This document shows, piece by piece, positions 15,394 to 24,422 of a stretch of DNA of 64,000 nt. The first letter of the stretch is position 1, and every line of letters starts with the position of its first letter. Made by a program: the position numbers and the translations under genes. The stretch spans positions 1-64,000 of the forward strand of contig CAKURR010000008.1 of the NCBI GenBank assembly GCA_934675735.1. The letters are read 5' to 3'. The notes beneath the pieces are model-generated. The model was given only the letters and a program-made list of their open reading frames with translations. It was not told the origin of the DNA and did no database searches. This DNA is from an uncultured Clostridia bacterium. Its GTDB lineage: Bacteria > Bacillota > Clostridia > Christensenellales > Aristaeellaceae.

Positions 15394-17481
15394 ATGCAGA
15401 CGCTCGTCGTTGCCGAAAAACCCTCCGTCGCGCGGGATATCGCCCGCGTGCTCGGCGCAAAGGACAGGGGCGAAAACTGTCTGGTGGGCGGCGGCTATGC
15501 GGTGACGTGGGCGTTGGGCCATTTGGTCACGCTCAAGGAGCCCCAGGAGCTGGATGAGCGCTATACCCGCTGGCGGGCGGCGGATTTGCCGATTCTGCCG
15601 GAAAAGATGGAGACGAAGGTCATCAAAAAGACGAAAAGCCAGTTTCTGGCCGTCAAAAAGCTGATGAACGACCCGAACACGCAGGATATCATCTGCGCGA
15701 CGGACTCCGGACGGGAAGGCGAGCTGATTTTCCGTTACATCTATGAGCAGGCTGGCTGCAAAAAGCCCGTGCGCCGCCTGTGGATTTCCTCGATGACGGA
15801 TGAGGCCATCCGCGCGGGGTTTGACAGCCTGCGCCCGTCGGCGGATTACGACGCGCTCTACACCAGCGCGCGGTGCCGCGCGGACGCGGACTGGCTCATC
15901 GGCATGAACGCGACGCGGGCGTATACCATCCGCTACGGCGTGCTGCTTAGCGTCGGCCGCGTGCAGACCCCGACGCTGAGCATGATTGTTCGGCGGCGCA
16001 AAGAAATCGACGCGTTTATGCCCAAGCCGTTTTACACCGTTCGGGCGGATTTCGGCGATTATCAGGGCGTTTACATCGACAAAAAGGGCGAGCGCAAGCT
16101 GGAAACCGAAGAGGCGGCGCAGCAAATCGCGCGGCGCGTTTCCGGCCAATCGGCCCGAGTCACCCGGGCAACGCGCGAACACAAGAGCGTGTGGCCGCCG
16201 CTGCTCTATGATTTGACGACGCTCCAGCGCGAAGCCAACGCCCAGCTCGGCTTTACGGCGAAAAAGACGCTGTCCACCGCGCAGAAGCTCTACGAACAGC
16301 ACAAGCTGCTGACCTATCCGAGAACGGACAGCCGCTATCTCTCCCACGACATGCTCGGCAAGGTGCAAGCCACGCTGGAAAAGTATGACGGCGCGCTGCG
16401 GCCCATCGGCGAGCAGGCGCTCTCTTACGGCGTGCGGATGACCAAACGCGTGTTCGACGACGCGAAGCTCACCGACCATCACGCGATTATCCCCACGGGT
16501 AAGCGCGCGGAAAACGTGAATCTGACCGCCGACGAGCGAAAGCTTTACGACATGGTGGCCCGACGGCTGGCGGCGGTGTTTTATCCCAATTACGAATACG
16601 ACGCGCTGCGCGTGGTCACGACCTGCGGCGAGGATGACTTTCTGAGCACGGGCAAGACCGTCACGCAGGAGGGCTGGAAGGCCGTTTACGGCGGGGAGCA
16701 AGCCGAGGGCCGCCACAGAAAGAAGGCCGATGACGACGAACAGCAGCTGCCCGCGCTGGCCGTCGGCGACAATCGGCTCTGCCAAAGCGCACAGGTTGTG
16801 CGCGACCAGACCAAGCCGCCGAAGGAATACAACGACGCAAGCATCCTGCTGGATATGGAACACGCGGGGCGGCAGATCGAGGATGAGGAAATCCGCGAAC
16901 AGATGAAGGATTGCGCGCTCGGCACGCCTGCCACGCGCGCAGCCATCATCGAGCGGCTCATCGACGTGGGCTATGTGCGGCGCAGCGGCAAGACCCTCGT
17001 GGCGACAGAAAAAGGCGTGCATTTGATTGAAGCCGTGCCGCCGGAAATCGCTTCGCCCGAGACGACAGGCCGCTGGGAACGCGCGCTGGCGGAAATCGCC
17101 AGGGGAAGCGATGGCGAGGCGCGCTTCCGTCAGGGCATTGCGCGGCTGGCGGCGTTTTTGGTGCAGCATGCGTCCGGCGCGCCGGATGTGGCCTTTGCCC
17201 AAGAGGAGCGGCGCGGCAAAAAGCGCGTTCCGACGCTCGGCGTGGCCTGTCCCGTCTGCGGTCAGGGCAAAGTGGCGGAAAACAGCAAGGGTTTTTACTG
17301 CACGCGCTTCCGCGAAGGCTGCAAATTCACCATCTGGAAAGACGCGCTGACCCGCGCGGGCGGCCCGATGCTGACCGCCAAGCTGCTCAAGCTGTGCATG
17401 GAGAAAAAGGACGTGCGCGGCTCGACGGGCACGATTCATTACGACGCGGGGCAGATTCGGTTCGCGGCGGGAGAACGATAA
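15394..17481 (+). CDS. topB: DNA topoisomerase III (type IA)
   Basis: 695 residues. The TOPRIM domain comes first (LVVAEKPSVARDIARVLGA, then CATDSGREGELI with metal-binding acids). The catalytic tyrosine is Tyr308 in LLTYPRTDSRYLS. PTLSMIVRRRKEID and GTPATRAAIIERLI are typical of TopB. A C-terminal zinc-ribbon-like segment, CPVCGQGKVAENSKGFYCTR, may bind DNA. It relaxes and decatenates single-strand-containing DNA. It follows dnaB by 16 bases and heads two membrane-protein genes. Confidence 0.95.
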   Translation: MQTLVVAEKPSVARDIARVLGAKDRGENCLVGGGYAVTWALGHLVTLKEPQELDERYTRWRAADLPILPEKMETKVIKKTKSQFLAVKKLMNDPNTQDIICATDSGREGELIFRYIYEQAGCKKPVRRLWISSMTDEAIRAGFDSLRPSADYDALYTSARCRADADWLIGMNATRAYTIRYGVLLSVGRVQTPTLSMIVRRRKEIDAFMPKPFYTVRADFGDYQGVYIDKKGERKLETEEAAQQIARRVSGQSARVTRATREHKSVWPPLLYDLTTLQREANAQLGFTAKKTLSTAQKLYEQHKLLTYPRTDSRYLSHDMLGKVQATLEKYDGALRPIGEQALSYGVRMTKRVFDDAKLTDHHAIIPTGKRAENVNLTADERKLYDMVARRLAAVFYPNYEYDALRVVTTCGEDDFLSTGKTVTQEGWKAVYGGEQAEGRHRKKADDDEQQLPALAVGDNRLCQSAQVVRDQTKPPKEYNDASILLDMEHAGRQIEDEEIREQMKDCALGTPATRAAIIERLIDVGYVRRSGKTLVATEKGVHLIEAVPPEIASPETTGRWERALAEIARGSDGEARFRQGIARLAAFLVQHASGAPDVAFAQEERRGKKRVPTLGVACPVCGQGKVAENSKGFYCTRFREGCKFTIWKDALTRAGGPMLTAKLLKLCMEKKDVRGSTGTIHYDAGQIRFAAGER

Positions 17482-17494
17482 AGGAGCGACAGCC

Positions 17495-17974
17495 ATGTTT
17501 TACACGAAAAAAATGCTGGAGGAAAACCAAACGCGGCTTCGGCGCGAAATCGTCCGCATGCTGCTGGCGACGCTGCCGTTTCTGGCGCTGTGCGCCGCGG
17601 GCTTTGTCATGCGCAGTCAGGCCGTCTGCACGGCGGGGCTGATTCTGGTCTGCGCGGCGGTGATTTTTGTCGGCGATTTGTTTGTCGCGCCCGTCGTGCG
17701 ATACGGCCGATTTCTGCGTGACCTGTTCAGCGGGCTGACGCGCAAAACGGCGGGCACGCTGGTGCGCGTCGGCGCGGACGACGTTTACGAAAACGGCGTG
17801 AATTTCCGCGAGATGATTGTCAATATTTATGAAGATATGGCGCCGGAGGGCGAGCGCCGCTTTTTAATCGAGCCTGCCATGCCGTTTGACGCGGCGCTGA
17901 TTGGGCGCGACGTGGCGGTGACGAGCCACGACAAGGTGGTGCTGGCCGTCGAGCCGCTCGGGGCGAAGGCATGA
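17495..17974 (+). CDS. Two-helix membrane protein, unknown function
   Basis: 159 residues. Two hydrophobic helices (about 21-40 and 44-65) are followed by a soluble domain of about 90 residues that begins RYGRFLRDLFSGLTRKTAGT. No known family was recognised. It starts 13 bases after topB and its stop overlaps the next start (ATGA), so it is probably co-transcribed and translationally coupled to the DUF6056-like gene, with which it may act. Confidence 0.7.
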   Translation: MFYTKKMLEENQTRLRREIVRMLLATLPFLALCAAGFVMRSQAVCTAGLILVCAAVIFVGDLFVAPVVRYGRFLRDLFSGLTRKTAGTLVRVGADDVYENGVNFREMIVNIYEDMAPEGERRFLIEPAMPFDAALIGRDVAVTSHDKVVLAVEPLGAKA

Positions 17975-19302
17975 GCGGGGCGAAGCGCTTCCTCATGCGT
18001 CTTGAGGAAAAGACGGCTTTCCGCGCATGCGTTTTCGCCGCATTGCTCATGCTGATGGCGGGAACGATGTTTCTGCTGAACGCGCACACGCCGCTGCAAA
18101 TGGATGATTACGATTATTCGTTCAGCTGGAGCACGGGCAAGCCGCTTTCGGGCGTGGCGGATGTGCTGGCCTCTCAGGCGGCGCATTACCGCCTGTGGGG
18201 CGGGCGAAGCGTGGTGCACACGCTGGCGCAGCTGTTTCTGTATGCGGGCAAAGCCGTTTTCAATGCAGCCAACACGGCGATGTATGTTCTGCTCGTGCTG
18301 GAGCTGTATGCGCTGGCCAAGCCGAAGGGCAGGCGCTTTTGCTGGCCCGTGCTGCTGACGATTCACGCGGCGCTCTTCACGCTCGTTCCGTTTTTCGGCA
18401 CGGTGTTTCTGTGGCTGGACGGCGCGTGCAACTACCTCTGGGGCACGGCGCTGGCGCTTTTGCCGCTGCTGCTCGTGCCGAAGCTGACGGACGGCAAAAA
18501 GCACGCGGCGTCGGGGATTATCGCCGTGCCGATTGCCTTTTTGAGCGGCTGGACGAACGAAAACGCGGCGTGCGGCGTGCTGGCGGCGGTGTTTTGTCTG
18601 CTGGCGGACAAAATGCGCCGAAAGGAGCATGTGCCGCTTGCGGCGTGGCTCTGTTTGGCGGCTCAGGCGGCGGGCGCGGCGGTGATGATTCTCGCGCCGG
18701 GCAACTTCGTTCGCGCGTCGGCGTATGCGTATGACTCGATGGCGCTGGAAATGCTCAAGCGGGTGATTCGCGTCACGCTGTATACGGTCGTCTATGCGGG
18801 CGTGCTGCTGTCGGCCGTGCCGCTTGTCGGCGCGGCGGGGCGGGCACTCGGGGTGCCGGTGCGCGGTCGAAAAACCGCGTGGCTGCTGCTGGCGGCGCTG
18901 CTGAGCGCCTATGCGATGGCCGCCTCGCCGGAACTGTCGGATCGGTCGTATACCTGTGTCATCGCGCTGACGCTTTCGGCGCTGGCGACGCTTATCGGCG
19001 ATATCGACGCGCATGTGCGCGCGCTGGATGCGGCGAAGCTGTGCGCCCTGCCGCTGGCGCTGATGCTGCTGGTTTTCGGCGGCTGTCGGGCCTTGCAGGA
19101 TGTTTCCGCGCACGAGGCGGCGTGGAACGCGCAGCTCGCCAAAATTGAGCAGGCCGCAGCCGCGGGCGAAACGAGCGTGACCGTCGATTCGGTGGAGAGC
19201 CGTTCGCGCTTCACGATGAGCATTGCGCTGGAGCGCGACGCGGGCGCGTGGCCCAACAGCACGCTGTCCAAATGGTTCGGCGTGGCGGTTTACGGCGACT
19301 GA
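17971..19302 (+). CDS. DUF6056-like polytopic membrane protein
   Basis: 443 residues with about ten hydrophobic segments. Conserved polar spots resemble DUF6056/GT-C-like proteins: MDDYDYSFSW in the first external loop, GRSVVHTLAQ, WLDGACNYLWGT, GWTNENAACGV and ILAPGNFVRA. Paired acidic residues just after the first helix are typical of GT-C glycosyltransferases, so transfer of a lipid-linked sugar is possible but unproven. The start overlaps the previous stop by 4 bases. Confidence 0.72.
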   Translation: MSGAKRFLMRLEEKTAFRACVFAALLMLMAGTMFLLNAHTPLQMDDYDYSFSWSTGKPLSGVADVLASQAAHYRLWGGRSVVHTLAQLFLYAGKAVFNAANTAMYVLLVLELYALAKPKGRRFCWPVLLTIHAALFTLVPFFGTVFLWLDGACNYLWGTALALLPLLLVPKLTDGKKHAASGIIAVPIAFLSGWTNENAACGVLAAVFCLLADKMRRKEHVPLAAWLCLAAQAAGAAVMILAPGNFVRASAYAYDSMALEMLKRVIRVTLYTVVYAGVLLSAVPLVGAAGRALGVPVRGRKTAWLLLAALLSAYAMAASPELSDRSYTCVIALTLSALATLIGDIDAHVRALDAAKLCALPLALMLLVFGGCRALQDVSAHEAAWNAQLAKIEQAAAAGETSVTVDSVESRSRFTMSIALERDAGAWPNSTLSKWFGVAVYGD

Positions 19303-19379
19303 AAATGTGTTCTTTTTGTGAAATCGGTCAAAAAAGCGGCGTTTTCTGCGCCGAAAGGGCGCGGATGGCGTTCGCAAGC

Positions 19380-19408
19380 TTGACAAGAAGCTGACAGCTT
19401 ATTATAAT
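19380..19408 (+). promoter_or_regulatory. Consensus SigA promoter of the PPIase-like lipoprotein gene
   Basis: TTGACA (19380-19385), exact 17-base spacer, TATAAT (19403-19408). This is a perfect consensus and suggests strong constitutive expression. Confidence 0.9.
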
Positions 19409-19453
19409 TAGTCGTATATTGCCAGTAGAGGCTGAAAGGAAGAGAGAACGAAC

Positions 19454-20935
19454 ATGAATAAGAGATTCGCGCTGATTGCGTTGCTGCTTGCGGCTGTGAT
19501 GCTGCTCTCCGGCTGCAACCTGATCGGCCATGACGACGAACTCGACGGCGCGCAGGTTGTGGCGAAGGTGGAAACCAATCAGGATACCACCGAAATCACC
19601 AAAGCGGAATGGGAAGCTTACCGGGATTATCTGGCCAGCTACTATCAGCAGTATTATCAGCAGTATTTCGGCGTGACCATGCAGCTGACCGACGACGACG
19701 TGAAGGCGTATGGCGATGCGGCCGTCGAGCAGATGATTGAGAGCGTCGTCCTTCAGGATAAGATGAAGGAGCTGGGCTTCGAGCCGCTGCCGGAAGAGGA
19801 CGCCGCCGACGTGGAGAGCTACGCCGACAGCATGTTCAGCTTCTACAAGCTGATGATTCGCTATCAGAATTATCCGGATCTGGAGACCGTCGAGGAAGAG
19901 GAGGCGCGCATTGCCGCCGCGACCGCCGACGAGGCTTCCGGCGAGACGGCGGATACCGAGCGCAAGGCGACCGTCACCAACGACCAGCTCGATGAGATGC
20001 TCACCAACGACCTGAACACCGTCGGCTATACCCGCGATTATTTCGTGCAGAACCAGACGGCCAGCGTGCAGCGCGAAAAGATTCGCGAATACGCCGCCAA
20101 GGACGTCGAGGTGACCGACGACCAGGTGAAGGAAGAGTTTGACAAGCGCGTGGCCTCTCAGAAGGAGAGCTATGACGCCAATCCGGCGGGTTATGTCACG
20201 GCGGAGAACAACGGCACGACGAACTACTATGTGCCGGAAGGCTATCGCGGCGTAAAGAACCTGCTCATCAAGTTCAGCGACGAGAAGCAGAGCGAAATCA
20301 GCGACCTGAACAGCGCGATTTCCACCGCCAACACCACGCTGAGCGATGCGCAGAAGCAGCTGGATGACCTCAAGGCCGAGGATACCTCTTCTTACGACGA
20401 GGATACCAAGGCGAGCTACGACGAGCAGGTTGCGGCGCTGGAAGAGACTGTTGCCACGGCGCAGACGACCATCGACGAATCCACCGCAAAGCTGGAGACC
20501 GCGACGGCCGAGGCGTATGACGAGATTCTGGCGACGGCTCAGGATGTGCTCGCCCGTGCGCAGGCCGGCGAGGACTTTGACAGCCTGCTGGAGACCTACG
20601 GCCAAGATACCGGCATGAACAATGAGCCGAACAAGAGCCGCGGCTATCTGGTCTGCGACGGCCTGTCCATCTACGAGCAGAGCTTCCAGGATGCCGCGAT
20701 GGCGCTTGAGAAGGTCGGCGACGTGTCCGCCGAGCTGGTCAAGACGAGCTATGGCTATCACATCCTGCAGTATGCGACCGATGTCGCCGCGGGCGAGGTC
20801 GAATACACCGACGAAATCAAGAGCAATATCTATGATACCCTGCTCTCCGACGCGAAGGACGCGGCCTATGAGGCTGCCGTGACCCAGTGGGTCTCCGAAG
20901 CGAAGGTCACGACCTATCCGAAGGTCATGAAGTAA
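19454..20935 (+). CDS. Parvulin-like peptidylprolyl isomerase lipoprotein (PrsA/SurA type)
   Basis: A 493-residue exported lipoprotein. The signal peptide ends in the lipobox LLSGC with Cys21 as lipidation site. A helical SurA-N-like region (about 30-230) is followed by a parvulin-like domain: YRGVKNLLIKF gives its first strand, and ARAQAGEDFDSLLETYGQD plus TSYGYHILQYA give the remainder. About 75 residues of coiled coil (roughly 280-355) are inserted after the first strand. The likely role is folding of secreted proteins at the outer membrane-leaflet side. GAGAG precedes the ATG. It is monocistronic. Confidence 0.85.
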   Translation: MNKRFALIALLLAAVMLLSGCNLIGHDDELDGAQVVAKVETNQDTTEITKAEWEAYRDYLASYYQQYYQQYFGVTMQLTDDDVKAYGDAAVEQMIESVVLQDKMKELGFEPLPEEDAADVESYADSMFSFYKLMIRYQNYPDLETVEEEEARIAAATADEASGETADTERKATVTNDQLDEMLTNDLNTVGYTRDYFVQNQTASVQREKIREYAAKDVEVTDDQVKEEFDKRVASQKESYDANPAGYVTAENNGTTNYYVPEGYRGVKNLLIKFSDEKQSEISDLNSAISTANTTLSDAQKQLDDLKAEDTSSYDEDTKASYDEQVAALEETVATAQTTIDESTAKLETATAEAYDEILATAQDVLARAQAGEDFDSLLETYGQDTGMNNEPNKSRGYLVCDGLSIYEQSFQDAAMALEKVGDVSAELVKTSYGYHILQYATDVAAGEVEYTDEIKSNIYDTLLSDAKDAAYEAAVTQWVSEAKVTTYPKVMK

Positions 20936-20951
20936 ATTTTCTTCCAAACAG

Positions 20952-20989
20952 AAAGGGACGCTGCATCAAACGGTGCGGCGCCCTTTTTT
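20952..20989 (+). terminator. Rho-independent terminator after the PPIase-like gene
   Basis: AAAGGGaCG..GCA pairs with TGC..CGcCCTTT and ends in T6. Confidence 0.85.
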
Positions 20990-21254
20990 GCTTTATTTAT
21001 TTGGAAATTGCAGCAAGTCTGCCGCGTATGTCAAAGCTTGGGTTTATACAAACTTTGGCGGAAGTAAGAGCAGCCTCATGCCGCTTTTTTGACGCGTGAA
21101 AAACTGCGCCGAAATCAACTGCACGAGCGAAAGCCTCAAGCGGCTTTTCGTCTGTCGGAATAACGGCGGATGCTTCTGCTCAAAATAACCGCAAAAGAAA
21201 CGGGGGCGTTCGCATGAAAAAGAACAGCGCTTGGCGCATGGCGGAGGTGAGCCG
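20990..21254. other. Intergenic gap before spoVAD
   Basis: The gap of about 265 bases holds a hairpin AAAGCC/GGCTTT (21130-21147), a possible forespore promoter (21157-21187), and a 14-codon frame starting at ATG 21214 (MKKNSAWRMAEVSR) that overlaps the spoVAD start by ATGA. No spoVAC coding sequence is present although spoVAC normally precedes spoVAD. Confidence 0.6.
21157..21187 (+). promoter_or_regulatory. Possible SigG/SigF-type forespore promoter of spoVAD-spoVAE
   Basis: GGAATA (21157-21162), 18-base spacer, CAAAATA (21181-21187) resembles the forespore consensus TGAATA/CATACTA. No SigA-like promoter is seen here. Forespore expression is known for spoVA operons. Confidence 0.45.
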
Positions 21255-22292
21255 ATGAGCAAACGAATCGGTGCGCAGACGGTGGCCCTGCCGTCGCGGC
21301 CCGGCCTTGCCGGCTGGGCGGGCATTGCGGGGCAAAAAGAAAAAGAAGGGCCATACGGCGCGAAATTCGACCAAATTATTCCCGACGAGCTGAACGGGCA
21401 GCAGTCCTTTGAAAGCGCGGAACGCGCCATGCTCGAACAGGCGATTACGCTCTGCGCGCAGAAGGCGGGCAGGCGGACGGACGAGGTGCAGATGCTGCTT
21501 TCCGGCGACCTGCTCAATCAGATTGTGTCGGCGGGGTTTGCGGCGCGCAGCCTCGGCATTCCGTTTTACGGCCTGTACGGCGCGTGCTCCACGATGTCCG
21601 AATCGCTGTCCATCGGCGGCATGCTGGCGGACGGCGGCTTTGCGGATAGGCTGATTTGCGCGACGTGCAGCCATTTCTGCACGGCGGAACGGCAGTACCG
21701 CGCGCCGCTGGAGCTGGGCAACCAGCGGACACCGACAGCTCAGTGGACGGTGACGGGTGCGGGCGCCGTGATGGTTGCAAGCGGCGGGAGCGCTGCGCGG
21801 GCCACGGCTGTTTTGACGCACACGACGTGCGGGCGCGTCGTCGATTTGGGCATTACGGACGCCAACAACATGGGCGCGGCGATGGCGCCCGCGGCCTGTG
21901 AAACGCTGACGGCGCATTTTGAAGATTTGAAGCGCGGCTTTGCCGATTACGATTTGGTCGTCACGGGCGATTTGGGGCACTTGGGGCGGGATTTGCTCAT
22001 CGAACTGCTGCACGAAAAGAAGATTGCGGTCGATGAAAACAAGCTGTTTGACTGCGGGTGCGAAATCTTTTCGGAAAGGCAGGATACGCATTCCGGCGGA
22101 AGCGGCTGCGGGTGCGCGGCGAGCATGCTCTGCGCTCATCTTCTGCCGGAAATCGCGGCAGGGCGGTTGAATCGCATCGTTTTTATGGCGACGGGCGCGC
22201 TGCTCAGCCCGACAACAACCATGCAGGGCGAAAGCGTGCCGGGCGTGGCGCATGCCGTCGTCATCGAGCATCGGGGAGGGACGGACGCATGA
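21255..22292 (+). CDS. spoVAD: Stage V sporulation protein AD
   Basis: 345 residues with a thiolase-like fold. SpoVAD binds dipicolinic acid and, with other SpoVA proteins, moves Ca-DPA into the forespore and out at germination. Typical segments are KFDQIIPDELNGQQSFESAE, YGLYGACSTMSESL, ATCSHFCTAERQYR and VTGAGAVMVAS. The ATG at 21255 has GGAGGT six bases upstream; an in-frame ATG eight codons earlier has none. Its stop overlaps the spoVAE start. Confidence 0.95.
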   Translation: MSKRIGAQTVALPSRPGLAGWAGIAGQKEKEGPYGAKFDQIIPDELNGQQSFESAERAMLEQAITLCAQKAGRRTDEVQMLLSGDLLNQIVSAGFAARSLGIPFYGLYGACSTMSESLSIGGMLADGGFADRLICATCSHFCTAERQYRAPLELGNQRTPTAQWTVTGAGAVMVASGGSAARATAVLTHTTCGRVVDLGITDANNMGAAMAPAACETLTAHFEDLKRGFADYDLVVTGDLGHLGRDLLIELLHEKKIAVDENKLFDCGCEIFSERQDTHSGGSGCGCAASMLCAHLLPEIAAGRLNRIVFMATGALLSPTTTMQGESVPGVAHAVVIEHRGGTDA

Positions 22293-22660
22293 TGGAAATC
22301 ATCTGGATGCTGGTCAAGGCGTTCTTGGTCGGCGGGCTGCTCTGCGCAGTCGGGCAGGTGCTGATTCTCAAAACCCAGCTGACGAGCGCGCGGATTCTGG
22401 TGGGTTATGTGACGGCGGGCGTGATTCTCGGCGCGCTGGGGCTGTATAAGCCGATTATCGACTTTGCGGGCGCGGGCGCGACCGTGCCGCTGATGGGGTT
22501 TGGCTATGCGCTGGCGCACGGCGCGCTGGAAGGCGTGAAGGAGACGGGCATTCTGGGCGCGTTTACCGGCGGGGTGACGGCTGCGGCGGGCGGCATTTCC
22601 GCTGCGGTGCTGTTTGGCTATCTGGCGGCGATTTTCTTTAAACCGAAAATGAAAAACTGA
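22289..22660 (+). CDS. spoVAE: Stage V sporulation protein AE (AEb-type)
   Basis: 123 residues with three to four hydrophobic segments. The sequence has AFLVGGLLCAVGQVLI, TSARILVGYVTAGVILGALG, FAGAGATVPLMGFGYAL and GILGAFTGGVTAAAGGISAA, matching SpoVAE of the Ca-DPA channel. SpoVAC and SpoVAE are related; the later motifs fit SpoVAE better. The start overlaps the spoVAD stop (ATGA) and GGGGAGGG lies upstream. A second ATG directly follows and could also serve. Confidence 0.92.
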   Translation: MMEIIWMLVKAFLVGGLLCAVGQVLILKTQLTSARILVGYVTAGVILGALGLYKPIIDFAGAGATVPLMGFGYALAHGALEGVKETGILGAFTGGVTAAAGGISAAVLFGYLAAIFFKPKMKN

Positions 22661-22662
22661 GC

Positions 22663-22703
22663 GAAACAGACCGAAAGATCAAACCGACTTTCGGTCTGTT
22701 TCA
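22663..22703 (+). terminator. Terminator-like hairpin after spoVAE
   Basis: Near-perfect long stem AAACAGACCGAAAG / CTTTCGGTCTGTTT around a 10-base loop. The T run is part of the stem. Confidence 0.75.
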
Positions 22704-22743
22704 CATAAAAGCCGAAGGCGCGGACGAAGCTGCATTCTCCGTA

Positions 22744-22773
22744 TTGCGCGCGGCAGAACAAATGCGGTATAAT
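22744..22773 (+). promoter_or_regulatory. SigA promoter of the dprA-like/methionine run
   Basis: TTGCGC (22744-22749), 18-base spacer, TATAAT (22768-22773). Confidence 0.7.
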
Positions 22774-22807
22774 AATCCCATTCTGCGTGATGGGAGCGTG
22801 AAGCGGC

Positions 22808-23746
22808 ATGACGGAAAAACTGACGGATACGGCGTGCGCCCGCCTGTGCCTGCTCACGCATATCGCCTGGGACGCATCCATGCCGCCGCCCTTTTCGCGG
22901 ATGGCCGTGCGCCAGATGATGGAATGCGGCGCGCTGACGGGGCTTGTTCTGCGGCGGACGGATGCGCTCCCGAAGGCGACCTTTGAGCGCGCGGAGGCTT
23001 TGCTGACGCGGACGAGCGACGCATTTGCGTGCATGCAGGCGTACGAACAGCAGGGTTATCGCCTGCTGCTGCGCGAGGAGGCGGGCTGGCCGAAAGCGCT
23101 GAACAAGCTGGGCAGGCGCGAGCCGCTTTTCCTCTTTATAAAAGGCAACGCGTCGCTGCTTGAGCGGCGCGCCGCTGCGGTGGCGGGCAGCCGCGAAATC
23201 GCCAAACCGACACGGGAAACAGCCGCGCGGCTGGGGCGCATGCTGGCCGACGAGGGGCTTGCGATGGCCTGCGGCGGCGCGCGCGGCGTGGACAGGGCGG
23301 CGCAGGATGCGCTGCTGGAAGCGGGCGGTTCGCTGATTCTCGTGCCCGCCGTGACAGGCGAGCAGGCGTGCGCGCGGGACAACGAGGCGGCGGCTCTGCG
23401 CGAAAACAGGCTGCTGCTCGTCTGCGAAACTCTGCCGGATGCGCCCTTTTCTGCCGCGAAGGCGCTTGCGCGCAACCATACCATCTACGCGCTGGGGGAA
23501 GCCGCGATTGTCGTGGCCGCTCGAAAGGGCGTCGGCGGCAGCTGGCGCGGCGCGACGGCGGCGCTGTGCGGCGGGTTTGCGCCCGTCTATGTGCCCGACG
23601 GCAACGGGGCGGATTTCGCGGGCAACCGCGCACTGTTTGAATACGGCGCGCAGAAAATCGATTTGAGCGGGCAAAAGACGATTGCCGAACAGATTGCGGC
23701 CAATCAGCAAATGACGCTTTTTGACGGGATAAAGGGGGATGCGTGA
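22808..23746 (+). CDS. DprA-like DNA-processing protein (divergent)
   Basis: 312 residues. The Rossmann core (about 115-260) has AAVAGSREIAKP, ACGGARGVDRAAQDALLEAG and NHTIYALGEAAIVVAARKGV, the equivalents of DprA GSR, SGxAxGID and RNRIIxGLS motifs. Two of these are altered: GGARGVD for SGMARGID and NHTIYAL for NRxIAGL. DprA loads RecA on single-stranded DNA; whether this divergent copy does is open. It heads a run whose later genes act in methionine synthesis, with a 1-base overlap (TGATG) to the next gene. It may be a second DprA-like protein of the genome. Confidence 0.75.
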   Translation: MTEKLTDTACARLCLLTHIAWDASMPPPFSRMAVRQMMECGALTGLVLRRTDALPKATFERAEALLTRTSDAFACMQAYEQQGYRLLLREEAGWPKALNKLGRREPLFLFIKGNASLLERRAAAVAGSREIAKPTRETAARLGRMLADEGLAMACGGARGVDRAAQDALLEAGGSLILVPAVTGEQACARDNEAAALRENRLLLVCETLPDAPFSAAKALARNHTIYALGEAAIVVAARKGVGGSWRGATAALCGGFAPVYVPDGNGADFAGNRALFEYGAQKIDLSGQKTIAEQIAANQQMTLFDGIKGDA

Positions 23747-24420
23747 TGCAGGCGGTCTTGACGCAAATCCCCATGCGCGAAATTCTGCATTTTCTCGGCT
23801 GGCGCGGCACGCCGGTTGAGCCGAGCCTGACGGAAACCATTCGGCGGATTCGGGATGAAGCGCTGCGGCGCATCGAGCCGCGCGTCAGCCTGAAAAGCTT
23901 TGACATCCTGCCCGACGGATTATTTAGCGGCACCGGCTTCACGCCGGAGGGAAACGACGTGCGCGGTATGCTGGCTTCGAGCTGTCGGGCGGTGCTCATG
24001 GCAGCGACGCTGGGCGCGGAGAGCGAACGCATGCTCCTTCGCGAGCAGGCGCGGGGCGCGGCGGATGCGCTGATTCTCGACGCGGTGCTCAGCGCGGCTG
24101 TCGAGGCGGTCTGCGACGAGCAGGAATCGCGTCTGCGCGCCGAACTCGCGGCCCGGGGCTTGTATCTGACCGACCGTTTCAGCCCGGGGTACGGCGATAT
24201 GCCGATTGCGCAGTCGAAAGCCATCTGTGAGGTGCTGAACACGGGGCGGACGATTGGGCTGACGGTCAGCCAAAGCGGCATTTTGATGCCCCGAAAATCG
24301 GTGACGGCTGTCATGGGCATCAGTCAAACGGCGGTTTCGCACAGACCGAAGGGCTGCGAAGGCTGCTCGGCGCGGCAAACATGCGCATTTGCGAGACACG
24401 AAAACAAGACGGAGGCATGA
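23746..24420 (+). CDS. Methionine synthase reactivation-domain protein (stand-alone)
   Basis: 224 residues related to the C-terminal SAM-binding activation domain of MetH. The signature is DRFSPGYGDMPIAQSKAI, followed by GILMPRKSVTAVMGIS. A C-terminal Cys cluster, CEGCSARQTC, may bind metal. In MetH this domain re-methylates oxidised cob(II)alamin with SAM. Here it is a separate polypeptide directly before a MetH that lacks it (2-base gap). ATG at 23746 overlaps the previous stop and has GGGGG 7 bases upstream. Confidence 0.88.
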   Translation: MQAVLTQIPMREILHFLGWRGTPVEPSLTETIRRIRDEALRRIEPRVSLKSFDILPDGLFSGTGFTPEGNDVRGMLASSCRAVLMAATLGAESERMLLREQARGAADALILDAVLSAAVEAVCDEQESRLRAELAARGLYLTDRFSPGYGDMPIAQSKAICEVLNTGRTIGLTVSQSGILMPRKSVTAVMGISQTAVSHRPKGCEGCSARQTCAFARHENKTEA

Positions 24421-24422
24421 CG

